61,513 nt of DNA from a virus: positions 1 through 61,513 of the IMG/VR virus record IMGVR_UViG_3300036770_006790. One strand, 5' to 3'. This document shows, piece after piece, positions 23,897 to 32,790 of the stretch. The notes below the pieces were generated by a model. It was not told the origin of the DNA. It saw only the letters and a program-made list of their open reading frames with translations, and did not search any database. The position numbers and the translations under genes are program-made. Positions within the stretch are counted from its first letter, which is position 1, and each line of letters opens with the position of its first letter.

Positions 23897-25929
23897 ATTT
23901 TTTTAGCCCTTATTACGAACGGAACCGATGGGTCCAAAATCCCAACAACTTTTCCATTTTCAGATTCTTCTTTATCAGCACCGATTTGGGATGCTAAAGT
24001 AAATTGCAACATCAAATTAGGAGACCCATCTGGCAATGGTCCAGTTGGGATTCCCAATTTTTGCATTTCTTCAATTATGTTTATAGCGGATCTCTCAGGC
24101 GAAAATCCCGGCAGATATTGCGTGAGTGGCAATAAAACAGATGGTATAGGGTCTGTTGCGCCACTATTAAGTGATATTGTGTTTACTAAATTTAAGATAT
24201 GTTGTAAATCATCAATCAAAGACTTACACTTTCGATAATCAAAAATTAAATTAGCAATAGCTATCAATATATTAGATAGCTTCAATATTATTTGATATTT
24301 TTTATTCGTTTTGTTTTTAAAAACTTCACTAACTATCGGCCTTATAAGATTTATAATGTCTTTTTTGAGTATATCGTATAAAGTCCTAAGATATAACGCA
24401 CCTATTTTTGATACTATTTCTATAGAAAACTTTTTGAACTTAAAAACAAAATCCATAGAATCATTAACAAAATTATTTACTTGTCCGTTAATATCGTTGA
24501 AATTTTTAACAACTTGATTTGAGTCATTTAAAATTGATTCGGCATTTTCGCTCGCCGTGATTTCCACATTTTTTAAAATGGCAAATACGGGCAGCAGCAC
24601 TTTAGGAGACAATACCATAGATGATACCGTTAATGGTATTTTTTTTATTGTTTTGGTATCAAAACTTAATTTCAAGGCTAAAGTATCGGGGAAAATTCCC
24701 TCCCAATTTTGATTATATGATATGCTATTAATTATGTCATCTATTTTATTTATTTGTTCTTCAACTGTGGCATTATCAATATTGTCTTTATATGATAATA
24801 TAGTATTGACTATATTAGCTGCGTCAATAGGTAATTTAACGTTTTCACAATCTTCAAGTTCTATTATACTGTTTTGTATGTTTGATATAGCATCATCTAT
24901 TGTGCGTAAATCGATTTCTGTTAACTCAAACAAACTATCATCAAAATCATCTAATTCCGATATTTTAGAAGTTCCGCTCACATCAACTTCTTCTCTATTA
25001 TCAAAACAAAGCCCAAGTATTCTTTGGAGAATTATTGAAAATTTATTTTTCGTTCTCAATTCACCGTAACCAAGTTTTGCGGTAACATCAATTGATCCCA
25101 ATAAAGTATTAAGTAATTGAGCCAAAAAATCTGATGAATCGTATATTTTAATAGTATCAAAATAGTCAAAAACAAAATCGGATATTTTATTGTCTCCCTC
25201 CCTATTAATTAAGGTTATTGAAATATAATCCTCATTATTTTTCTTAACGAAAGAAAAGTCAAACAATGGTTGTCCGGATTTTCCTCGATACACATCACCG
25301 TATTCCGTAAAATAAGATTTATTTTCATTTTCAATCCTATTTCTCAATTCTTTATTAAAAGGAAATGGCTTTGTGCCACCATAAGCAGAATATTCATTAC
25401 TTAATGAAGGCTCTTGTTTTTCGTAAAATAACTGACCTAAAATAGCTTTTTTATTATTTTTTAAAGAACCAAATATATCTATACTTTTTATAGGTATCAA
25501 TATCCCGTTTGATTGGCTGGAAAGGGTCGATATTTGTTCTTTATTTATGCCCTCATATGTTTGCGCTTGCCCTTCACCTAATGTTTTTAAAATTTCAGTT
25601 CTAAGGATTTCTTTAATCTCTGGCTCAATTTTAACCGATGCCTCTACTAACTTTTTCTTTAAGTAGCTGACTATCTCATTGCCGCTACCTTTAGTTATCC
25701 CTATAAGGCTTAATATTTGGTCAAATGAGGTTGGTGTGTTTCTAAAAGTTTTATCTTGAAATTTTTTTAAGTTATCAAGGGAAGAAGTTATATTTTTAGT
25801 TTCCTGAAATAAAAAATCCGATTGCTTATTTTTCGCTTCTTTTATGGAATTTGATACTTCCCTATAAGTCTTATAAGCATTTATTTTATCTTTTACATCT
25901 TTAAACCCCGATGATAAATCAATAGGCAT
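23893..25929 (-). CDS. Large structural protein, probably baseplate or tail-associated
   Basis: I do not recognise the family of this 678-residue protein. It has N-terminal helices (residues 1-130), a beta-rich part around 165-270 (GQPLFDFSFVKKNNEDYISITLINREG), and long helices with repeated Ile/Leu/Asn heptads from 330 to 600. A C-terminal conserved-looking segment follows: LPLTQYLPGFSPERSAINIIEEMQKLGIPTGPLPDGSPN. No signal peptide is present. It is coupled to small genes upstream (1-base overlap) and downstream (4-base overlap) and lies next to the gp5-like hub gene, so a baseplate or tail tip role is most likely. Confidence 0.6.
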   Translation of the reverse strand: MPIDLSSGFKDVKDKINAYKTYREVSNSIKEAKNKQSDFLFQETKNITSSLDNLKKFQDKTFRNTPTSFDQILSLIGITKGSGNEIVSYLKKKLVEASVKIEPEIKEILRTEILKTLGEGQAQTYEGINKEQISTLSSQSNGILIPIKSIDIFGSLKNNKKAILGQLFYEKQEPSLSNEYSAYGGTKPFPFNKELRNRIENENKSYFTEYGDVYRGKSGQPLFDFSFVKKNNEDYISITLINREGDNKISDFVFDYFDTIKIYDSSDFLAQLLNTLLGSIDVTAKLGYGELRTKNKFSIILQRILGLCFDNREEVDVSGTSKISELDDFDDSLFELTEIDLRTIDDAISNIQNSIIELEDCENVKLPIDAANIVNTILSYKDNIDNATVEEQINKIDDIINSISYNQNWEGIFPDTLALKLSFDTKTIKKIPLTVSSMVLSPKVLLPVFAILKNVEITASENAESILNDSNQVVKNFNDINGQVNNFVNDSMDFVFKFKKFSIEIVSKIGALYLRTLYDILKKDIINLIRPIVSEVFKNKTNKKYQIILKLSNILIAIANLIFDYRKCKSLIDDLQHILNLVNTISLNSGATDPIPSVLLPLTQYLPGFSPERSAINIIEEMQKLGIPTGPLPDGSPNLMLQFTLASQIGADKEESENGKVVGILDPSVPFVIRAKKI

Positions 25930-26297
25930 TATTTTTTCGTTTTATATTTACCATCTCCCATTTCCTCATCTCTTTTCAATAACATTTCAAGTGCATTTTC
26001 ATCCAAATCTGAAAAAGAAAAAGTTTCTTCGCCAGATGACATCTTTTGCCATATTGTGGATTGGAGTTTTGACAATCCTAACTTCTTCTCCACGCAATCG
26101 TTAACAATCTTCTGTTGCTTTTCTATAACTGGACCTATGGTAATCATATCTTCAGGCTCTTTCAAGAGTTGTAACATTTTATTTTGTATTTTGATTGCCG
26201 TGTTTCTTTGCTCCACCAACTCATTATAAATCTCTTGCATCAATACAAGAATCGAATCTTTGGTAAAATCTATTTCTTTTTTAAAAGGCTTTTTCAT
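25929..26297 (-). CDS. Small helical protein heading the baseplate operon
   Basis: The 122-residue basic/acidic helical protein (MQEIYNELVEQRNTAIKIQNKMLQLLKEPEDM) has coiled-coil character through most of its length. It overlaps the next gene by one base and is the first gene after an ATATTTAT motif, so it probably leads the operon 26297-22183. No family is recognised. Confidence 0.65.
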   Translation of the reverse strand: MKKPFKKEIDFTKDSILVLMQEIYNELVEQRNTAIKIQNKMLQLLKEPEDMITIGPVIEKQQKIVNDCVEKKLGLSKLQSTIWQKMSSGEETFSFSDLDENALEMLLKRDEEMGDGKYKTKK

Positions 26298-26310
26298 AAA
26301 TAATTTTTTT

Positions 26311-26318
26311 ATAAATAT
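26311..26318 (-). promoter_or_regulatory. Candidate late promoter motif (ATATTTAT on - strand)
   Basis: In gene orientation ATATTTAT ends 13 bases before the ATG at 26297 and is followed by an A-rich leader, as at other sites. Confidence 0.45.
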
Positions 26319-26334
26319 ATGGTGGAAAAAATTA

Positions 26335-27084
26335 TCAATCAGAAGAATGCTTGTTTTCTATGAATTTATAAAGAATTTTGAATTTTCTCATGGATGTTCT
26401 GATTTCTTTTGTCGTTAGATTTGTCATCTCCCTCAAAGACAAAAGAATCATGTTTTTATTAAATTTATTATTTTTTGATGCTGTAAATATGGTTTTGTAA
26501 TTATCGAACAAATCAATTAAAGCATAACCGAGCTTTAATTCGTTTTCATTTAATTTATCGGAATAAACAAAATCTTTAAGGGATTCCGTGTATTTTGATA
26601 TGAGTTTTTCCACATCATAAACCTCATCATCAATATAGTACGTCATATCGGGCCTTTCCTCTAATGAGGAAGAAATATCCTCGTAAGAAACTTTTCTGTT
26701 AATTTCCTTTTGGTCTTTCATTATTTGACCCATAAGGTAATTTTTGCATATAGTCCCAAAATAAGAATAAGCCTTCTTGTTTCTTGAAGGCTTAAACTTA
26801 TCAATTTTAGTCATCAAAAAAGAATGTGTGTCATTGTGCAGTTCCTCAAAATCAATTTCTTTACGAAAAAGTTTATATCGTCTTATAATTGACGAAATCA
26901 TTTTATCCAGAGGCTTTCTGAGGTATGTGTTATATATTTTATTTTTTTCTTCTTTTGTGGTTGCCTCTAAATAATTTATTACCGCTTTTTCTTCTTCTAC
27001 ATCAAAATAATTTTGTTTGTTTTTTTTTGTTGCTTTCTTTTTTAATGTTTGTGTCTCTGTTGTCGCAGAAATTATTTCAAACAT
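26335..27084 (-). CDS. gp55: Late-transcription sigma factor (gp55-like)
   Basis: This 249-residue protein is a sigma-70 region 2-like factor that would direct host RNA polymerase to phage late promoters. Residues about 60-125 show the region 2 pattern: LDKMISSIIRRYKLFRKEIDFEELHNDTHSFL, then KAYSYFGTICKNYLMGQIM. This parallels the core-binding and -10 recognition helices of gp55-type factors. A typical region 4 is not evident, although the C-terminal LREMTNLTTKEIRTSMRKFK is helix-turn-helix-like. Length is somewhat above T4 gp55 (185). It is the natural candidate reader of the ATATTTAT motif. It is coupled to a glycosyltransferase gene upstream by a one-base overlap. Confidence 0.82.
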   Translation of the reverse strand: MFEIISATTETQTLKKKATKKNKQNYFDVEEEKAVINYLEATTKEEKNKIYNTYLRKPLDKMISSIIRRYKLFRKEIDFEELHNDTHSFLMTKIDKFKPSRNKKAYSYFGTICKNYLMGQIMKDQKEINRKVSYEDISSSLEERPDMTYYIDDEVYDVEKLISKYTESLKDFVYSDKLNENELKLGYALIDLFDNYKTIFTASKNNKFNKNMILLSLREMTNLTTKEIRTSMRKFKILYKFIENKHSSD

Positions 27085-27890
27085 TAATTTTCTTTATTTT
27101 TATATTTTACCTCTCTATCATTTGTGAAAAAATATTCTTTCTTCGCCGTATCCAACCAAAATTTAACTTCTTCTGTAGATAATTTTTTAGAGCTATATTT
27201 GTAGTTCCAAAAAATAGAGCCTTCACGCAAATTCATATGTTTGTAACCAATGCGAGGTATGACCATCGTTTTGACAGAATTATATGTCATTCTAAGTAAA
27301 AATTCATAGACAAAAGTCAGTTTTATGCTTGGTTTAAAACCGCAAAAATCATTAAGAGCTTCTCTTTTTATTACCATTCCAGAACTTTGGAAGTTTTGAT
27401 AATTTAACAGAGTTTCAGTTGTTAAATAACCAACTTCTTGAGAAAATTGAGCGGCAAAAACTGCTTCATTGGTAAATCCAGCATATACGGATTTGCTGTC
27501 AGTATCAACAACAATCGGCATAAAGGCATTAACATCTGGATAAACATCTATGTACTTTTTAACATTTTTAAACCAAATAGATGCGTATTCATCATCAAAC
27601 TCAAAGAATGAAACCCAATCAGATTCCGAATTTTCAACGCCAAAATTTATTTGAGAAGCAAAATTAGGCTCTTCATCCCACAATACTTTTTTAACTGTTA
27701 AAGATTCAAAATCATATTCATTTAAAAAATTAACAAGTGTATCTTCTTTGCTATGTACTATAATAAGGTCGTTGAAACCAATTTTTTGGTTTTGTAGAGA
27801 TTTAATTGCCTTATCAAAATATATTTTAAAATCTTTAGTTTTTGAAGATTTTATTGGTAATATTACGGATAACGATAATTTATCTTCCAT
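27084..27890 (-). CDS. Family 2-like glycosyltransferase (GT-A fold)
   Basis: The 268-residue protein begins LSLSVILPIKSSKTKDFKIYFDKAIKSLQNQ, the nucleotide-binding start of GT2 enzymes. It carries EFDDEYAS (about residues 97-104) in the position of the metal-binding DxD motif, then GMVIKREAL and a C-terminal KHMNLREGS loop. It is a soluble enzyme without membrane segments. Donor and acceptor are unknown. It forms one unit with the next GT gene (one-base spacing) and with the sigma factor gene. Confidence 0.82.
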   Translation of the reverse strand: MEDKLSLSVILPIKSSKTKDFKIYFDKAIKSLQNQKIGFNDLIIVHSKEDTLVNFLNEYDFESLTVKKVLWDEEPNFASQINFGVENSESDWVSFFEFDDEYASIWFKNVKKYIDVYPDVNAFMPIVVDTDSKSVYAGFTNEAVFAAQFSQEVGYLTTETLLNYQNFQSSGMVIKREALNDFCGFKPSIKLTFVYEFLLRMTYNSVKTMVIPRIGYKHMNLREGSIFWNYKYSSKKLSTEEVKFWLDTAKKEYFFTNDREVKYKNKEN

Positions 27891-27891
27891 G

Positions 27892-28941
27892 TTATTCTAC
27901 TTTATTTATTTGATTTTCAAAACTTTCCATTCTAACTTTAAAGTAATCATCAAACAACTTACATATTGTATTTGTAAACAATTCTTTGTTTTTATAATTT
28001 TGGCTTGTTTCATCTATTTTGTGATATAGTTCATCACTGATCCCATCTTCAAGCCAATTCTGTATAAATTCTGCAATTTTATCTACAATAGATATTTTAT
28101 CATTAGTCCACACACCATTTTCTTCTGTCATCCATTCTGGTATCAAATCTGGTATTTTACCTATAACAGGGACACCACACGACATGGATTCCAAAGGAAA
28201 TGTTCCAAAACCGCTAATATCATCTACCCAAACAGATAAACAACAATTATTTAAAACGTTTGGTAGTTCTGCTTGCGCGATACCATGAATATCTCTAAAA
28301 GCTATCCACCTAAATTGCGGAAATTTTAAATAGAAAGATTTAACAATATTCATTGTATCTATGTGCTCTCTTGTATGAATCGCAATGATTGGTTTGGGTG
28401 GGAATTTATTTTTCTGGAAAAAATTTGGAATATAAGGGGTTAAGATATCGAAATTAACATTCCTCATGATTCCCGAAATATATTCCTTTTGTTTTTCAGA
28501 TGTGGTAATGCACTTAAAAAAACCAAATTGTGGCCAAACTTGCCCCGGCTGCAAAGTTTCCAACGCATAAGAATATGATTGAGCCAATACAATTTTCGCG
28601 CACGGCAAATTTGCTATTTGCTCCATTATAAATCCATAAACTTCTGGGACAACTAAAAAATCATCTGGGCTTATTTCCAAGCTTTGCCCATCAATTGATT
28701 GATGTGGAATATTTTCCATATACCAATCGCCAAGCCACCCCGACACGCCCGTATAATCTGGTTTCTCATGCAAAATTATGGGATTGAAACCGTTATTTTT
28801 TAATGCTTCGGCCATTTGATAAATATACATCACCGATGCCTTTGGGTTTCCTTTTGTGTCATTAACGATAAAATATATTTTAGATTTTTTATCCTTTAGA
28901 TTATCAATAGATAAAAGGACTTTTTCTTTTTTGTTATCCAT
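27892..28941 (-). CDS. GT-B fold glycosyltransferase (GT4-like)
   Basis: The 349-residue protein starts with a Rossmann-like SKIYFIVNDTKGNPKASVMYIYQMAEAL. The conserved GT-B donor-site segment GFGTFPLESMSCGVPVIGKIPDLIPEWM is at about residues 245-275. FLVVPEVYG and VLAQSYSYA fit the N-terminal domain. This is the retaining GT4/GT1 architecture. It probably acts on a surface or virion glycan together with the neighbouring GT2 enzyme. Confidence 0.83.
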   Translation of the reverse strand: MDNKKEKVLLSIDNLKDKKSKIYFIVNDTKGNPKASVMYIYQMAEALKNNGFNPIILHEKPDYTGVSGWLGDWYMENIPHQSIDGQSLEISPDDFLVVPEVYGFIMEQIANLPCAKIVLAQSYSYALETLQPGQVWPQFGFFKCITTSEKQKEYISGIMRNVNFDILTPYIPNFFQKNKFPPKPIIAIHTREHIDTMNIVKSFYLKFPQFRWIAFRDIHGIAQAELPNVLNNCCLSVWVDDISGFGTFPLESMSCGVPVIGKIPDLIPEWMTEENGVWTNDKISIVDKIAEFIQNWLEDGISDELYHKIDETSQNYKNKELFTNTICKLFDDYFKVRMESFENQINKVE

Positions 28942-28942
28942 T

Positions 28943-29221
28943 TCAATATTTATTTAAAATTTTGTAATTCAATAACGTATTAAAAGCCAATTTAAAAGAT
29001 ACGCTTAAATCGTTTGAACGAAATCCCATTTTTTCATCACCATCATCAACTTCGTTCAATAGAACCTCTAACAACATTTTAACCGTATCAAATTTTATTA
29101 AATTAACCTGAGTATCGATTTGTTCTTCGTCATCTATATTGCTTTTTAATTCGACAAATTCTTCTATTTTTTTCAAATCGATGTAATAACTTTCACCAAA
29201 AATATCAAGCATATTCTTCAA
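28943..29221 (-). CDS. Small hypothetical protein
   Basis: The acidic 92-residue protein has two helices (LKKIEEFVELKSN; FDTVKMLLEVLLNEVDD) and the ending LSVSFKLAFNTLLNYKIL. It overlaps the upstream HAD-like gene by 17 bases and abuts the GT4-like gene. No family is recognised. Tight packing in the operon supports that it is a real gene. Confidence 0.65.
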   Translation of the reverse strand: MKNMLDIFGESYYIDLKKIEEFVELKSNIDDEEQIDTQVNLIKFDTVKMLLEVLLNEVDDGDEKMGFRSNDLSVSFKLAFNTLLNYKILNKY

Positions 29222-29795
29222 TTATTTTATTTAAATCTTTTAATTTTGTTATAGTTAATTTGCAAGTGATGCCTTTATTATACGCATTCTCGTATTTAAT
29301 TATCGTTTTATTTTTGCGACGGTCAATAATTCTTGCTGGATTAGCTGTCACTAAAATATCAATGCTTTCCCACATTGATTCAATAGTTTGTTCACTATAA
29401 AACTTCACAGTTTCACATAAGCAACTAAACTTAGATAAAAAGAACAAAGTGGCTGGCTTGGATTTGCCTATCTCGTCAGACACGATGATAATATCGTGCA
29501 AATCCCTAAAAGATAAATAGAAATCATTTAAATCGTTAAATGTGCTATATTCCGTTGATGGTGCATGGCCAAAGATTTCCATAGGAAAATCCTCATATAA
29601 AAACTCATATACATCATCTGCACCATTAGGAAATGAGAAGTAATCCAATAGATTTAGACCATCAATAGGCTCTTTGATTTCGTATTTGAAATTAGTTTCC
29701 TCAGTAGAATTCACATACCACTTTTCGTAAACCTGCCTTATTTTTTCTACTGTTTCTCTTAGAACACCATTAACTTCAATTCCTATTCTCTTCAT
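29205..29795 (-). CDS. HAD-like protein with degenerate catalytic motif
   Basis: The 196-residue protein has the outline of the HAD / 5'-nucleotidase fold: MKRIGIEVNGVLRETVEKI at the motif I position, LHDIIIVSDEIGKSKPATLFFLSKF for motifs II/III, and DILVTANPARI for the final strand. Motif I reads IEVNGVL instead of the catalytic DxDGT/V, so both key Asp are replaced by Glu and Asn. Phosphatase activity is therefore doubtful, and it may be a binding or structural homologue. It overlaps phoH by four bases. Confidence 0.65.
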   Translation of the reverse strand: MKRIGIEVNGVLRETVEKIRQVYEKWYVNSTEETNFKYEIKEPIDGLNLLDYFSFPNGADDVYEFLYEDFPMEIFGHAPSTEYSTFNDLNDFYLSFRDLHDIIIVSDEIGKSKPATLFFLSKFSCLCETVKFYSEQTIESMWESIDILVTANPARIIDRRKNKTIIKYENAYNKGITCKLTITKLKDLNKIIEEYA

Positions 29796-30499
29796 TGATA
29801 TCTTTTCAGTATTTTTGATATAATCTTATTTCTAACTATATCATCTTCACCGAAAATGTAAATACAAATTTCTTCCATATCTGACAATCTTTGAGTAACA
29901 TCATAAAGCCCAGATTTTTGTGAGTTTTTATATATGTCTGATTGCTCCAAATCTCCTGATATGATAAACTTGCTGTTCTCGCCAATCCTCGTTAAAAACA
30001 TCTTAACTTCGTTCGGAGAACAGTTTTGCGCTTCTTCCAGCAAAACAACGGCATTATCGATTGTCATACCCCTCATAAAAGAAATGGGCAATATCTCAAT
30101 AATGCCCATTTCTTTGAGTTTTAACCTTGTTTCTTTACCCACGATTTTGTCTATCAAATAATAAGAAGGGATAATATAGGGCATCATTTTTTCTTCGAAA
30201 TTTCCGGGAAGTAATCCCAGTTTTGCTTCCGCCGATTCCACTGCTGCCCTTGCAATTATAATTTTTTCATATGGTGTGGAAGGATCGGAAATTAAATCTA
30301 AAGCACATTTCAAACCCAAGTAACTTTTCCCAGAACCTGCTGGACCCGTGCATACTGTTATTTCGTGTTTCTTTAGTAGGCTGTAATATTCTTTCTGTCT
30401 GTCGTTTAAAAAACCATTTTTGTTGAATGATTTGATGATGTCTGATATTACTTCTTTTCTCGTCTTCGGCGCAATCGGTACTCTTTTCGTTCTACTCAT
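29792..30499 (-). CDS. phoH: PhoH-like ATPase
   Basis: The 235-residue protein carries Walker A TGPAGSGKS (about residues 56-64), IIARAAVESAEAKLGLLPGNFEEKM (a PhoH family signature) and Walker B VLLEEAQNCSPNEVKMFLTRIG. The usual Walker B DEAQN is EEAQN here. SKFIISGDLEQSD is the sensor segment. PhoH ATPases are frequent in marine and gut phages, with proposed RNA or phosphate-stress roles. The length matches the short phage form. It is first in its sub-operon, behind an ATATTTAT motif. Confidence 0.93.
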   Translation of the reverse strand: MSRTKRVPIAPKTRKEVISDIIKSFNKNGFLNDRQKEYYSLLKKHEITVCTGPAGSGKSYLGLKCALDLISDPSTPYEKIIIARAAVESAEAKLGLLPGNFEEKMMPYIIPSYYLIDKIVGKETRLKLKEMGIIEILPISFMRGMTIDNAVVLLEEAQNCSPNEVKMFLTRIGENSKFIISGDLEQSDIYKNSQKSGLYDVTQRLSDMEEICIYIFGEDDIVRNKIISKILKRYQ

Positions 30500-30520
30500 A
30501 AATTACAATAGTATTTTCCC

Positions 30521-30528
30521 ATAAATAT
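30521..30528 (-). promoter_or_regulatory. Candidate late promoter motif (ATATTTAT on - strand)
   Basis: In gene orientation ATATTTAT ends 21 bases before the phoH ATG at 30499. Confidence 0.4.
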
Positions 30529-30529
30529 G

Positions 30530-31573
30530 CTATTCTTTTTGTTTTAAAACTATATTCTCAATCCAATTATATGTTTCTTTGATACCCTCAATAAGTGGCC
30601 TATCAAATTCAGTACCCATTTTTTTGATAAACAGTTTGTTATCTGAATTTCTCCCTCTAACACCTATTGGGCATTTATATCCATATTTTTCTATAAATTC
30701 TTCTCCGTATATATTTTTAACCGTTATATTTTTATTAGAACATTTTATTGCTATTTGGGCAAGCTCATTTATTGTGACCATTTGTTCTGAACCTATGTTT
30801 ACGGGACCAACAAACCCCTCTTGTTTCATAAAAGCAAAAACAGCATTCAAGCAATCGTCAATATACAAGAATGAACGTGTTTGATTTCCGTCTCCCCACA
30901 CCTCAAAAAATCCACCATCTTCTGTTTCGGCAGCTTTTCTACACATTGCAGCAGGAGCTTTTTCTTTACCACCCTTCCATGTTCCGTAAGGACCAAAAAT
31001 ATTATGAAATCTTGCTATCCTAACATCCAAACCATAGTTTCTATAAAAAGACAAATAAAGCCTCTCGCTGAATAATTTTTCCCAACCATATTCAGAGTCA
31101 GGGTTTGCTGGATATGCGCTTGATTCCTCGCAGTTTGGGTTATTCGGGTCTAATTGGTTGTGTTCAGGGTACATACAAGCTGAAGAAGAATAGAATATTT
31201 TTTTTACCTTTTTTAGTGCGCATTCTTTGGCGACGTTTAAATTTATCAATGCGGAATTATGCATTACGTCTGCATCATTTTCGCCCGTGAAAATATATCC
31301 AGCACCACCCATATCAGCAGCTAATTGATAGACCTCATCGAATGAATTATCAAAATCATCAATTGATTTTTGTTTTGGGCAATACATGATTTTTGATACA
31401 AATAAAGGGTCTCTTAAATCACCTAACAAAAACTCATCACAAACTTCATTATGGTCAAAGTATTCGTGATTTTTTATATCCACAACTCTAACCCAATTGC
31501 CTTCTTGTTTAAGTCTTTTTGCAAGGTGACCGCCTATAAAACCACCACCACCAAGCACTAATATATTTTTCAT
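30530..31573 (-). CDS. GDP-mannose 3,5-epimerase-like nucleotide-sugar epimerase
   Basis: The 347-residue protein is an extended SDR enzyme with NAD-binding LVLGGGGFIGGHL (residues 4-16). Several segments follow the plant GDP-mannose 3,5-epimerase pattern: AADMGGAGYIF, SSSACMYPEHNQL, DSEYGWEKLFSE with the YxxxK pair, RFHNIFGPYGTWKGGKEKAPAA, WGDGNQTRSF and GVRGRNSDN. The Cys in SSACMYP and the Lys in GGKEKAPAA correspond to its acid/base pair. The product would be GDP-L-galactose or GDP-L-gulose for glycosyltransferases. It starts the sugar-nucleotide part of the locus. Confidence 0.87.
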   Translation of the reverse strand: MKNILVLGGGGFIGGHLAKRLKQEGNWVRVVDIKNHEYFDHNEVCDEFLLGDLRDPLFVSKIMYCPKQKSIDDFDNSFDEVYQLAADMGGAGYIFTGENDADVMHNSALINLNVAKECALKKVKKIFYSSSACMYPEHNQLDPNNPNCEESSAYPANPDSEYGWEKLFSERLYLSFYRNYGLDVRIARFHNIFGPYGTWKGGKEKAPAAMCRKAAETEDGGFFEVWGDGNQTRSFLYIDDCLNAVFAFMKQEGFVGPVNIGSEQMVTINELAQIAIKCSNKNITVKNIYGEEFIEKYGYKCPIGVRGRNSDNKLFIKKMGTEFDRPLIEGIKETYNWIENIVLKQKE

Positions 31574-31586
31574 TCAACATAAATTT

Positions 31587-32789
31587 TTAATTCCAAGGAT
31601 TTATGACAATTTTGTTAGTTAAGTCGTATTTTGATAAATCTATGTTATTGTGTGTTATAACTAAAATATCAGAATCTTTTATGAATTTGTCAATACAATC
31701 AGTATATTCAGAATGTATGAATTTATCATAAAAGCTAACATTATAATTTTCTTTCAACAATTTCTGATAAAGAATATTACCGGGAGATTCTGTTGTTACA
31801 TATGTATTTGGTTTAAAAGATATGCCATAAATACCAATTTTTTTGGTTTTATAGTCTCTAACTTTTTCATAAAGAATTAGATTCTGATTTTCATTTATTT
31901 TTTGCGTTGCTTTTATGTGGCAAGCATCTAAACCTATGTTTTCACACAATTTTATAAAAGCCCATGTATCTCTTGGAAAACACGTTCCACCAAATGATAA
32001 TCCACTTTTTAGATAATACGGCGAAATTCTTTTATCATATCCTAATGCTTCTGTTATTTTATTTGAATTGGCATTCAATTTTTCAGCAATATTACCCAAA
32101 AAATTAGCAAAACTAATCTTCATAGTTATATACGCATTCAAACTTACTTTTGTTATTTCGCCATCAATTAAGGACATCCTAACTACTGGTGCATTATTTT
32201 TAATAATTTTCCTGTAAATACTTTCCGCTATGTCTCCATATTTTGAATCACTTTCGCCCAAAATTAAAACATCCGGAAATTCAAAATCCTTAATAACAGA
32301 ACCTAATGCGACTAAATCTGGTATATAAACTAACCCAAAATTTTTATTTAATATTAAACCTGTATTTTTTTCAATTAGATTTTTTATTTTTTCGCAAGTG
32401 CCCGGCATAACTGTAGAGCTAATGATAAAAAGAAAATCTTCTTTTCTTTCATTTTTTAATTCTTTACAAATATTGTTTACCGCATCGTACACATATTGAT
32501 TTGAAAATTCGCCATTATCATCAGATGGTGTGTTTACTAATATTATTACAACATCAGTTTGATTTATCACGCTTCTAAAACTATTAGTGTAAGTTATATT
32601 ATTTCTTGATGAAATCAAATATTCTTTTAAATTGGTCTCATAAAACGGTAATTCATTTTTAACTAATGTTGTAATTTTATTAACATCCACATCAACACCA
32701 ATAATTTTTTGCCCATTCTTTGCAAAAGTAGCTAATAATGGAAGACCTAATTTACCTAAGCCAATCAAAGCAATAGTATCTTTCTTCAT
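31587..32789 (-). CDS. UDP-glucose/GDP-mannose dehydrogenase family enzyme
   Basis: The 400-residue protein oxidises a nucleotide sugar to its uronic acid. ALIGLGKLGLPLLATFAKNG (residues 7-26) is the NAD site, and IGVDVDVNKI the following acidic strand. SSTVMPGTCEKI and LSFGGTCFPRDTWAF carry the conserved segments, the latter with the catalytic Cys. The C-terminal domain has IGIYGISFKPNT. The short form is closer to WecC/TviB-like dehydrogenases than to UDP-glucose enzymes, but the substrate cannot be fixed. It is spaced 13 bases from the epimerase gene. Confidence 0.88.
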   Translation of the reverse strand: MKKDTIALIGLGKLGLPLLATFAKNGQKIIGVDVDVNKITTLVKNELPFYETNLKEYLISSRNNITYTNSFRSVINQTDVVIILVNTPSDDNGEFSNQYVYDAVNNICKELKNERKEDFLFIISSTVMPGTCEKIKNLIEKNTGLILNKNFGLVYIPDLVALGSVIKDFEFPDVLILGESDSKYGDIAESIYRKIIKNNAPVVRMSLIDGEITKVSLNAYITMKISFANFLGNIAEKLNANSNKITEALGYDKRISPYYLKSGLSFGGTCFPRDTWAFIKLCENIGLDACHIKATQKINENQNLILYEKVRDYKTKKIGIYGISFKPNTYVTTESPGNILYQKLLKENYNVSFYDKFIHSEYTDCIDKFIKDSDILVITHNNIDLSKYDLTNKIVINPWN

Positions 32790-32790
32790 A

